From positions 620,001-684,000 of the forward strand of contig NZ_JAERVO010000002.1 in NCBI RefSeq assembly GCF_016798325.1: DNA of 64,000 bases, read 5' to 3'. This DNA comes from Marinobacter mangrovi (GTDB lineage Bacteria > Pseudomonadota > Gammaproteobacteria > Pseudomonadales > Oleiphilaceae). Positions 28,248 to 35,943 of the stretch are shown piece by piece. Position numbers and translations under genes: made by a program. Each line of letters starts with the position of its first letter. The first letter of the stretch is position 1. The notes below the pieces were generated by a model. It saw only the letters and a program-made list of their open reading frames with translations. It was not told the DNA's origin and did no database searches.

Positions 28248-28320
28248 GCAAGTGCTTCATCGCACTTGCTCCCCGCTACCAATATGAGAAAGGCCGGTCT
28301 GAGGACTGGCCTTTTTTGTT
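28248..28320 (+). pseudogene. remnant third copy of tRNA-fMet 3' end plus its terminator
   Basis: Bases 28271-28281 repeat the last bases of the tRNA (CCCCGCTACCA), and the following 39 bases repeat the downstream flank and terminator (stem 28292-28299 with 28304-28311, then six T) with a few changes. The rest of a tRNA is missing and is replaced by unrelated sequence containing an 8-bp hairpin (28248-28255 with 28262-28269). It is either a decayed third gene or an attachment-site-like duplication left by an element that integrated at the tRNA 3' end. Confidence 0.7.
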
Positions 28321-28359
28321 TGTGCCCGGGCTTTAAGATGTAGCAGGCGCTTCAGTATC

Positions 28360-28515
28360 GTAGGTTGGGCTGACGCAGGAAGCCCAACAATCGGGGCTTG
28401 TCGCCGCTCTCATTCAGCCTGATGGTCGCCAAGCGCCCATGCTCCACGCATTTTCGCGATAACAGGAGCGTCCGGTATGCGCTTGTGTTGGGCTTCCTTT
28501 GTCAGCCCAGCCTGC
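28360..28515. repeat. REP/BIME-like element family A, copy 3
   Basis: The left arm (28360-28390, GTAGGTTGGGCTGACGC start) and the right arm (28487-28515) are inverted repeats with a few mismatches. The core shares CGCGATAAC and TCCGGT with copy 1 at 3341. Confidence 0.85.
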
Positions 28516-28567
28516 CCTCGGTCCCTGTTAAAGTTCCAGCTCCACTCCAACTGGATGCGTTAGTATC

Positions 28568-28723
28568 GTAGGTTGGGCTGACGCAGGAAGCCCAACAATC
28601 GGGGCTTGTCGCCGCTCTCATTCAGCCTGATGGTCGCCAAGCGCCCATGCTCGACGCATTTTCGCGATAACAGGAGCGTCCGGTATGCGCTTGTGCTGGG
28701 CTTCCTTTGTCAGCCCAGCCTGC
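28568..28723. repeat. REP/BIME-like element family A, copy 4
   Basis: Same element as copy 3, shifted by 208 bases. The arms are 28568-28598 and 28695-28723. Confidence 0.85.
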
Positions 28724-28767
28724 CCTCGGTCCCTGTTAAAGCTCCAGCTCCACTCCAACTGGGTGCT

Positions 28768-29262
28768 TTAGTCGTCATCCAGCAAATACGTCATCGGAAA
28801 GCGCTCAATCCTCAAATTCTCCCTCTCGATCCATTCCACTTCATCCGCTTTAAAGCCGTGCTTCTCGAATAGCGGTCTGGATACCCGGCTGGCGTCCGCC
28901 GACAGTTCCCGCACTCCGTCACGGCGGGCGGATATCAGCAGCTCTTCAAGTAACGCCGAGGCGATGCCGCGGCGCGCGAAGTCCGGGTGGGTGTACAGCA
29001 TATTGATGTGGTCGTACGGCTGTCGCTGAGCGAAGCCTGCGATCCGGCCGCTGTGTTGGGCGATGAGGGTTTGCCCCTGGCTCAGAGTCAGGGCGATGGC
29101 CTGGGTGCTTTCGCCCCATTGGCGCCAGACCTCGATCACGTCCGGTTCATAGCTTGTCGCGCCCAGTTCGATGATCGACTGGCTGTACAGGGCGCCGATG
29201 GCTGCGCAGTCGAATTCCGGCCGGAATCGTCGGATGGCGAAGTGAGTGGTGCGTTTGGCCAT
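28768..29262 (-). CDS. GNAT family N-acetyltransferase
   Basis: A 164-residue acetyltransferase fold. The N-terminal TTHFAIRRFRPEFDCAAIGAL forms strand 1 and helix 1. The acetyl-CoA loop lies around HPDFARRGIASALLEELL (R-R-G-I-A in the Q/RxxGxG/A position). A C-terminal SRPLFEKHGFKADEVEWIER segment is typical of the family. The ATG at 29262 is chosen over an in-frame start at 29328, since the extra residues are hydrophobic and not family-like. The substrate is unknown. The stop codon lies inside the end of the 208-bp tandem duplication. It is divergent from the lipoprotein gene. Confidence 0.85.
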   Translation of the reverse strand: MAKRTTHFAIRRFRPEFDCAAIGALYSQSIIELGATSYEPDVIEVWRQWGESTQAIALTLSQGQTLIAQHSGRIAGFAQRQPYDHINMLYTHPDFARRGIASALLEELLISARRDGVRELSADASRVSRPLFEKHGFKADEVEWIERENLRIERFPMTYLLDDD

Positions 29263-29346
29263 GGCGTCGTCCAAATTAGTGTCAAAATATTGGCTAAAAA
29301 ATAAACCATAAAATGACGTAAAACACATTAGTTTTTACGCCGCTTG

Positions 29347-29365
29347 GATACAGTGACGCTGTATC
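29347..29365. promoter_or_regulatory. inverted repeat in the GNAT / lipoprotein divergent region
   Basis: GATACAG (29347-29353) and CTGTATC (29359-29365) form a perfect 7-bp inverted repeat about 23 bases before the lipoprotein start. The surrounding AT-rich gap also holds two copies of a CAAATTAGTG...GTCAAAA motif (near 29272 and 29368), one at each gene's start. It could be an operator shared by the divergent genes; no regulator is identified. Confidence 0.4.
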
Positions 29366-29387
29366 GTCAAATTAGTGGTGTCAAAAC

Positions 29388-30647
29388 ATGTTTTTTACCG
29401 TCATTAATCGGTCATGGGCAGGGATTGCCAGTCTGACATTATCCCTTCTGCTTGTTGGCTGCGGTGGCGGTGGATCGTCGGATGACGTCTCCACTTCGTC
29501 CAGTGCCACGTCCGAGTCTATCGTGCTGAATGGTGGCGCGATCAAGGGCATTATCAGTGATGGTGACGTTACCGCCTGGACGCTTGATAAGAACGCGGAC
29601 ACCGGGCGTTTCGAAATCGGCAGCGCTCTGGGTGATTCCGTGACGACCGACAAGCAGGGGCGTTTCCAGTTGCCGATCAAGCGCAAGGCCTCTGGCTGGA
29701 TCCTGGTTGAACTGCGTGCCAATGGCGCTACCCGGATGACCTGTGACGTCGTACCGTCCTGTTTTACCGGCACGTCCAGCGCAGTAGCCTTTGGCGAGAC
29801 CTTCCCGCTGAATGATAATTTCCGGCTGCGAGGTGCGGTCAACCTGTCAGACACTCGCGAGGTTTATCTGACTCCTCTATCAAGTCTGGCCGTTGCTCTC
29901 GCTGAGGCCTCTGACGTGGGGTTCTCCGCGACCAGTCTCACCCGGGCCTACGCGGAGATGGAGTCGGCCTTTGGTCTCCAGGCCGGTACCCTGCAGTTGC
30001 CGCCGCCGGATCTGGTGCGACTCAACGGCTTTTCCGGTAGTACTGACGCGGTGCAGCTGGCCGTTATCAACGCCGCATTTTTGTCACTGGTCGATGGCGA
30101 CCACTGGCAATCCATCGAAGAAGTCCTGACGGACAGCGAGTCACTGATTCGTGACGAGGGAAGCTTTTCTTCGGCGTCCGACGGCGGCAATAACCTGTCT
30201 GTGGAATCGGTCATGCTGGAAGCTGCCGTTTTGTCAGAAGGGCTGAAATCCGAGGTGAACAATGCCTCGGTCGTGGCGACACTGGATGAGGTCTCCACCC
30301 GCACCCAGGCCTACTATGCGGTCGTCGCCGGTAACGGGAGCGAGGCCGATACGCCCAGCGATAACAGCGGCGGCGTCATTGTTGACCATACGGCAACGCT
30401 GACCTGGGATGCACCGCTCACCCGCATGAATGGCGACAGCATCGCCATGGGTGAGCTGCAGGGATACGAGATCGTCTACGGGCACAGCGCCGATCGTCTC
30501 GACAACACCATTACGATCTCAAGCGCCAGCACCACGACCCATACCATTGAAAACCTGGATTCAGGTGACTGGTACTTTGCTGTTCGGGCGATCGATACCG
30601 AAGGGCTGACAAGCCCCCTGTCCCAGGTAGTGAGCAAGTCAATCTGA
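29388..30647 (+). CDS. outer-membrane lipoprotein-like protein with C-terminal fibronectin type III domain
   Basis: A 419-residue protein with a signal sequence ending in the lipobox LLVGC (Cys25), followed by a Gly/Ser-rich linker, so it should be lipid-anchored. The middle (about 45-310) is not recognised, but it begins with an extended region like carboxypeptidase-regulatory folds (SVTTDKQGRFQLPI). The last about 95 residues (TATLTWDAPLTRM to FAVRAIDTEGLTSPLS) have the strand pattern of an FN3 domain. The lipid anchor is well supported; the function is unknown. Its stop codon region overlaps the 3' end of the convergent CHASE2 kinase gene by 9 bases. Confidence 0.8.
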   Translation: MFFTVINRSWAGIASLTLSLLLVGCGGGGSSDDVSTSSSATSESIVLNGGAIKGIISDGDVTAWTLDKNADTGRFEIGSALGDSVTTDKQGRFQLPIKRKASGWILVELRANGATRMTCDVVPSCFTGTSSAVAFGETFPLNDNFRLRGAVNLSDTREVYLTPLSSLAVALAEASDVGFSATSLTRAYAEMESAFGLQAGTLQLPPPDLVRLNGFSGSTDAVQLAVINAAFLSLVDGDHWQSIEEVLTDSESLIRDEGSFSSASDGGNNLSVESVMLEAAVLSEGLKSEVNNASVVATLDEVSTRTQAYYAVVAGNGSEADTPSDNSGGVIVDHTATLTWDAPLTRMNGDSIAMGELQGYEIVYGHSADRLDNTITISSASTTTHTIENLDSGDWYFAVRAIDTEGLTSPLSQVVSKSI

Positions 30648-33257
30648 GTCTGAGGTCTCAGCTGCGATGGTGGCCAGCGGATCGGCCACCGGCAGACGCA
30701 GGGTAAACGACGACCCCTGGCCTTCCTTCGACTCCACGCTGATTTCCCCCTTGTGCTTGTCCACCACGACTTTGACGAACGACAGGCCCAGGCCGGCGCC
30801 CCGGTTGCCGGATAATTCCGTGCTCTTCTGGCGCCGGTAACGGTCGAACAAATGAGGCAGTTCATGAGCCGCGATGCCCATCCCTTCGTCGGAGATCGTC
30901 AGGCAAACCTGATGGCCGGCCCGGAACACCTGGATGGTGACGGTGGAGCCCGGTGGGCTGTATTGCACGGCGTTGGTCAGCAGGTTGATGACCGCTCGCT
31001 CCAGCAACTCGGCGTTGCCCCGCAGCCAGATGTCGTCCAGACCGTGCAGGGCGAGTTCGATGCCTTTGCTCTGGGCCTGTTCGCTGACGCTGTCGCGGGC
31101 GTTCTCGACCACGGACAGGAATTCACAGTCGTAGAACCGGGTCTCGGTCAACTGCTCGGCCCGGGCCAGCTGCACGAATTCCTCGGCCAGTTGGTAGCTG
31201 CGCCGAGCCAGGTTGCCCAATTGCTCCAGTTGCTCCGGGCCGATGGATTCCGGGCGCCGCTTGAGCTGGGCGATCAGGGCCAGCTGGGAGACCAGGGGCG
31301 AGCGCACGTCGTGCGAGATGAAGTCGATGGCTTCCCGATGCTGTCGCTGCTGCTCGCGCAGCTCGGAAATATTGGAGATGTTGGCGATGATGCCGTGCTG
31401 CTCGTGATCGGACATGCTGAACGGCGCCAGGTGGATCAGCAGATCCATGCCGCGTACGCGTAGATCGACGGTACGGGTCTGGCCGAGTGTCAGCGTGTCG
31501 GCAATGGTTTCCTGCCAGGGCGTGCCGTCTCTGGGGTCATGGGCGTTGAGCAGGCCGGGCAGTGGCATGCCAATGAGGCTTGGCCGTGGCTCGCCGAACC
31601 ACTCCTCGATGTGACCGTTGACGAACTGGATGGTCGCCAGGGCATCGGTCACGATCACACCGTCAGGCATGCGCTCGAAGCCGCGACCGATGAATTCCCG
31701 CATCCCGGTCAGTGATTCGATGGCCCCCCGGACCCGCTCGATGCGCGCGCCGATGTTCTCCGCCGGGTAGTCCTTTTCCACACCGCCGCCGTGGCCGGGA
31801 TGGTCCAGTCGCAGCCGTTGCAGGTAGCGGCGGCTGGCTTCCCGGGTCAGGCTCGGCGGCAGCGCCAGCCCCATATCGAACTGCCGTTCACCGCGTTTGA
31901 AGCGCAACCAGCTCTGGTCGCCTTTATGCATCCACAGGCCAACAGTCAGCCGATCCGGCCTGTCCACCTCTGAGAGGCTGTGACAGGCCAGCACGTCGTC
32001 ATCCTGGGACAGCCACCAGCCTCGGGCCTGTAAGAGCTGGGAGAGGTCTTCCAGGACGCGCAGCGGCTGATGATCGTTGGGTTCCTTGAGGCCGAGGCCG
32101 GGGTCGCGGCTGAGGAGGTCGAGCTGACGATTGAGAAACGTATTGAGCAGCGTCAGGCGACGGGTGCTCCAAAGCGGGTAGGCGATCAGCGGGATCAGCA
32201 GCGATTGGGAGACCGGAATCCAGACATTGGCATGCCGGTATAGCAAAGTGGTCGCGAGCAACAGCAATGCGCTGGTCATCAGGCAGACCCACAGGGTATG
32301 GGACGGTTTGAGCTGGGGCAGGGCCAGGCTGATGAACAGGATGATCGCCACGAGCAGCAGCCATTGCTGGTAGGGCGGCATGGTGATCATCAGCTTGTTC
32401 TGGACCAGGGCGGAAAAGGCATTGGCATGGAATTCGACGCCGGACATGGGGGCTGCCAGGCCAGACAGCGGCGTTGGCAGTACATCACCAAAGCCCGGGG
32501 CTGTCGCACCGACAAAGACCGTCTTGCCGGCGAAGCGGTCCATGGACACCCGCCCCTGCAACACATCGCTGTAGGACGTGGTGGATATCGTCCCGACGCG
32601 TCCCGAAAGCGGAATATAGGCGTACTGGCTGCGGACATTCACGTAGGGGGACGCCTGATTCTCACCCGAGTTGCGGGCCGGCACATCGCTGCCGCCGAGT
32701 TGTGCGGCGGCCACGGATAACGCCGGCCAGGTGGCCTCGCCGAGACCGCTGTAGAGGTAGAGGCCGCGGGCGATGCCGTCTTCATCCAACTCCACATGGA
32801 CATGGCCGAGCGCCCCGGCAGCCTGGGTCAATTGCGGTGTCGGTAGCTGTTCGGTGAGCGGGGCGTCGGCGGTGGACGGGTATAAGTGAACCGGCAGGAC
32901 GACCTTGCCATGCGCCTTCATGGCGGCCGCCAGAGCATCATCACCGGGACCGGCTTCGCTGAACAGCACATCGAAGACGATGACGTTGGCTCCGGCCTCC
33001 GTCAGGCGCTCGATGAGCTTGGCATGGCGCTGACGGGGCCAGGGCCAGCGGCCGAGCTCACGCAGGCTTTTCTCGTCGATAGCCACCAGCTCCAGGTTAG
33101 AAGCCGGTGCGAGAGGCGTGCTCAGGGCGAGGGTGTCGTAGAGCCAGAGGTCGAGGCGCTGAGGCAGGCCGGCAAATTTCAGTGCGAACGCAATGAGAAT
33201 AAGGGGGAGGGCCAGCTTCCAGGCAGTGCGTGTCAGTCGGAACCAATCCCTGTGCAT
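30639..33257 (-). CDS. CHASE2-domain sensor histidine kinase
   Basis: An 872-residue membrane kinase. TM1 (about 13-30) leads into a periplasmic CHASE2 domain (about 35-290; DTLALSTPL, AIDEKSLRELGRWPWPR). Three hydrophobic segments follow at about 295-365. A region of unknown fold is then followed by a PAS domain (about 525-635, MPDGVIVTDALATIQFVNGH). HisKA has the H-box SHDVRSPL with His649, and the ATPase domain has N-box NLLTNAVQYS, G1 SDEGMG and G2 GAGLGLSF (820-827). All catalytic motifs are intact. It is the third gene of a leftward set with an OmpR-type regulator and a LysM/FecR protein, so it probably phosphorylates that regulator. The signal sensed is unknown. Confidence 0.92.
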   Translation of the reverse strand: MHRDWFRLTRTAWKLALPLILIAFALKFAGLPQRLDLWLYDTLALSTPLAPASNLELVAIDEKSLRELGRWPWPRQRHAKLIERLTEAGANVIVFDVLFSEAGPGDDALAAAMKAHGKVVLPVHLYPSTADAPLTEQLPTPQLTQAAGALGHVHVELDEDGIARGLYLYSGLGEATWPALSVAAAQLGGSDVPARNSGENQASPYVNVRSQYAYIPLSGRVGTISTTSYSDVLQGRVSMDRFAGKTVFVGATAPGFGDVLPTPLSGLAAPMSGVEFHANAFSALVQNKLMITMPPYQQWLLLVAIILFISLALPQLKPSHTLWVCLMTSALLLLATTLLYRHANVWIPVSQSLLIPLIAYPLWSTRRLTLLNTFLNRQLDLLSRDPGLGLKEPNDHQPLRVLEDLSQLLQARGWWLSQDDDVLACHSLSEVDRPDRLTVGLWMHKGDQSWLRFKRGERQFDMGLALPPSLTREASRRYLQRLRLDHPGHGGGVEKDYPAENIGARIERVRGAIESLTGMREFIGRGFERMPDGVIVTDALATIQFVNGHIEEWFGEPRPSLIGMPLPGLLNAHDPRDGTPWQETIADTLTLGQTRTVDLRVRGMDLLIHLAPFSMSDHEQHGIIANISNISELREQQRQHREAIDFISHDVRSPLVSQLALIAQLKRRPESIGPEQLEQLGNLARRSYQLAEEFVQLARAEQLTETRFYDCEFLSVVENARDSVSEQAQSKGIELALHGLDDIWLRGNAELLERAVINLLTNAVQYSPPGSTVTIQVFRAGHQVCLTISDEGMGIAAHELPHLFDRYRRQKSTELSGNRGAGLGLSFVKVVVDKHKGEISVESKEGQGSSFTLRLPVADPLATIAAETSDSD

Positions 33258-33344
33258 GCGTCTCGCTTATTGAAGCCCGTTTCCTGGAGGTGTGAAAAAA
33301 CGTGGCGTTTGCGACGCTTTGACACGGACTCCATCCGTTACGGT

Positions 33345-34994
33345 TTAATTGACAAATAGCTCCCTGCCCGGTCCCCATCGGCCGTTGATCGGTCCATCAG
33401 AAAGCGCTTTCAGCCGCACAAAATACCGCCTTCCGGGAATCAGGCGCAAGGCCGCCGTGGTGTCGGCCACGTTCGCCTCCTTGATGATGTGCTTGAAAGA
33501 CGGGTCTTCAGACAGCTGCAGCTGGTACTTGTCGGCGCTTGCGACCTGTTGCCAGAAGATCCGTACCTGGCTGTCGACGTAGTTGATGTTGATGATCCGT
33601 GCCGGTGGCAGGGTGCCATTGACGACCAGTTTACGCGGCTGGCTGGTGGCACTGGAGTTACCCCCGGTGCGGGTCACCACCCGCCAGTAATATTCGCCAG
33701 GAGTCAGGGCGCGGGATGGAATTGCATTGCTGTCCGGCGCCCACTCGCTGGTGGCCACCAGGTCCGAAAAGTCAGATGAGCTGGCAATTTCCACCCGGCC
33801 TACCTCGTTATCGCCTTCATAGGTCCAAGCAAACGACGGCATCTTGTCATCAATTTTGGCGTCGGCTTCGGGGGTTTGCAGCTCGGCGGCGCGGGCTTTC
33901 TGATCCACGGTAATGGACTGCTTGTCGGGCATGCCGGGATTGCCATGGCGGTCGATGGCCGCCAGCCGCACCTGGTAATGGCCATTGGCGAGATTATCCA
34001 GGCGCATTTTGGGCGACGACGACGTTTTACGTGCCACCCAATTGCCTGTGTCGGTGTTGAAAATGTCCATCTGATAGGCCTGGGCGCCCTGGATATCCTG
34101 CCAGGCGATGTCCAGCGGCATCTTGTTGGTGGTGCCGGGGATCGCGCCGGGTTCGGGCGCCGGCGGCAAATGCCGGATGTCCACCGGGTTTTGGGTGCCC
34201 AGGCCCGCCGTCCCGCTGTAGCCGGCCGGTATACCAACCGTGCGGCCGTGTGGTCCGAATTCGACCTTGCCTTCGGTCACCTGAAGTTGGGTTTTCGATG
34301 AGGTGGCTTGCAGGCTGAATTTGGTTCCCCGCACAGCGGCCACAGCAGAGGGCGTATCAACCTCGAAGCGCGAGCCTTTGTCGATCAGCTTTTCCACTTC
34401 CGCGTCGAGCTCACCCCGGTCAAGGCGCATGCGGGTGTCCACCATGCCGGTCTTGCCGAAGCGGGTAAGCCGGTTGAACATCAGGTCGGTGTTGCGCCCG
34501 AGGCGTAGGAGGGAACCGTCTGCCAGTTGAACCACGGCAAAACCGCTACCCGTCGCGATTTCGTCACCGGCTCGGATGCGGGACTGTGCCGTCAGCGCCT
34601 GGCGCCGCCCGGTCACACCGTCGACGTGCTGAACCGGTCCGGAAACGGCCAGGGCCACGGCGGGTTCGGGACTCTTCTCAAGCCAGTTGACCGGGATGCG
34701 GATGCTCTGGCCGGGCACGATGTCACCGGGGCTGGACACCCCGTTATGCTGCAGGAGCTGATTCAGGTTGTGGGTGGATGCCAGTAGGCGTTTGCCCACC
34801 TGTTCCACGGTCTCGCCCGGGCGCAGGGTGTAGCGCCAGTCATCCACGCCATGGGCCTGGGCCACCTGCAGGTTGCCCTGTTGTGACCCATGGGTGACGG
34901 ACAGGTCCGCCTGGGTGTGCGAGGCCAGGATCAATAACGTGAGGCCGCCCAGGAGCCGGGCGGCGGCACGGATGACAGTGGAAAGCATCGGCAT
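33345..34994 (-). CDS. periplasmic LysM-FecR domain protein
   Basis: A 549-residue exported protein with a signal peptide cleaved near SHTQA (residue 29). A LysM domain at about 53-102 (YTLRPGETVEQVGKRLL to PGQSIRIPVNW) should bind peptidoglycan. A FecR domain follows at about 140-245 (GDEIATGSGFAVVQLADGS, SAVAAVRGTKFSLQA). The rest (about 290-549) consists of fibronectin-III-like repeats, for example LDIAWQDIQGAQAYQMDIF and VRIFWQQVASADKYQLQLS. FecR domains outside iron signalling often accompany CHASE2 proteins. Its place between a response regulator and a CHASE2 kinase suggests an accessory periplasmic sensor for wall status, which is inference. Confidence 0.88.
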   Translation of the reverse strand: MPMLSTVIRAAARLLGGLTLLILASHTQADLSVTHGSQQGNLQVAQAHGVDDWRYTLRPGETVEQVGKRLLASTHNLNQLLQHNGVSSPGDIVPGQSIRIPVNWLEKSPEPAVALAVSGPVQHVDGVTGRRQALTAQSRIRAGDEIATGSGFAVVQLADGSLLRLGRNTDLMFNRLTRFGKTGMVDTRMRLDRGELDAEVEKLIDKGSRFEVDTPSAVAAVRGTKFSLQATSSKTQLQVTEGKVEFGPHGRTVGIPAGYSGTAGLGTQNPVDIRHLPPAPEPGAIPGTTNKMPLDIAWQDIQGAQAYQMDIFNTDTGNWVARKTSSSPKMRLDNLANGHYQVRLAAIDRHGNPGMPDKQSITVDQKARAAELQTPEADAKIDDKMPSFAWTYEGDNEVGRVEIASSSDFSDLVATSEWAPDSNAIPSRALTPGEYYWRVVTRTGGNSSATSQPRKLVVNGTLPPARIININYVDSQVRIFWQQVASADKYQLQLSEDPSFKHIIKEANVADTTAALRLIPGRRYFVRLKALSDGPINGRWGPGRELFVN

Positions 34995-35018
34995 GAATCG
35001 TCTAGCCCGTCGGAGACA

Positions 35019-35765
35019 TCATTGGATGGACGGCGAGTCACCGATCGGTAGCGAGCCGTCGTCGTCCGCATCCAGGGCGATCTCGTCCATCGATTCCAGC
35101 CGGTAGCCGCGCTGGTAGATGGTCTTGATGCGGAAGCCGTTCTCGGGCTTGATGCCCAGGCGACGGCGCAGGCGGCTCATGTGGGTGTCTACGGTCCGGG
35201 TGTTGATGTCCCGGGTCACGCCCCAGACCCGCTCCAGTAACATTTCACGGGTGAGCAGGCGGCCCTTGTTCTGGAACAGGAACAGGGTCAGGTCAAAGTC
35301 CTTGTCGGTCAGCGTCACTTGCTCACCGTGCAGCACAATCGTGCGTGCCTTGGTGTCGATGGTGAACGGTCCGAACTCCAGTACTGGGCGATCGACCTCT
35401 GGATTGCTGCGTCGGGCCAGCGCGTGGATGCGCGCCAGCAGCTCGCCCGGACGGGCCGGCTTGGACAGGTAATCGTCGGCACCGGCGTCCAGTGCCTGAA
35501 CAATGTCCTGCTCGCTGTCGCGCTGGGTCAGGAAGACCACGGGAATGGGCCAGTTGAGCTGAGCGCGGACGCTTTTCAGAACGTCAATCCCGGTCATGTC
35601 CGGAATCTGCCAGTCGAGGATCAGCAGGTCGTAACTGCGGTGTGTGACGGCACTCAGGAAAGACTGGCCGGTCTGGAAGCTGTCACATTGGTGTTGATTG
35701 TCGGCCAGCAGGGTTTCGATGTTTCTTGCCTGAGCCAGCTCGTCTTCCAGTAATGCGATTCGCAT
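35019..35765 (-). CDS. OmpR/PhoB-family response regulator
   Basis: 248 residues with a receiver domain and a winged-helix DNA-binding domain. In the receiver, phosphoacceptor Asp51 is in LLILDWQIPDMTG, Thr80 is in VVFLTQRD and Lys102 is in YLSKPARP. The DNA-binding domain covers about 128-230 (VTLTDKDFDLTLFLFQNKGRLLTREMLLERVWG, shown here across its two helices). AGGAG precedes the ATG. It is the first gene of the leftward set regulator-LysM/FecR-CHASE2 kinase (gaps of 24 and 87 bases). Its targets are unknown; the palindrome content of its own upstream gap makes autoregulation possible. Confidence 0.93.
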   Translation of the reverse strand: MRIALLEDELAQARNIETLLADNQHQCDSFQTGQSFLSAVTHRSYDLLILDWQIPDMTGIDVLKSVRAQLNWPIPVVFLTQRDSEQDIVQALDAGADDYLSKPARPGELLARIHALARRSNPEVDRPVLEFGPFTIDTKARTIVLHGEQVTLTDKDFDLTLFLFQNKGRLLTREMLLERVWGVTRDINTRTVDTHMSRLRRRLGIKPENGFRIKTIYQRGYRLESMDEIALDADDDGSLPIGDSPSIQ

Positions 35766-35943
35766 TGAAAGTCTCCTGCGTATTGTCGTGCGCCATTACC
35801 GCCATCGCATTGAATATTGTTGCAAATTGCCAGCGAGGGGTCAGTGTCAATGTGTAGCGTACTGTTAACCAGATCGCCCGAATGTTCCAGAGGTCTGTAA
35901 TAAACGGCGACGGATAGCGTGCGTTCAGGCGGGGGCGAGACAT

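Larger units (their letters stand above)
28354..28769. repeat. 208-bp tandem duplication carrying family A elements
   Basis: Copy 1 (28354-28561) and copy 2 (28562-28769) are head-to-tail direct repeats in which I count five mismatches. Each unit contains a complete family A element and ends at the sequence that supplies the stop codon of the GNAT gene. Confidence 0.9.
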
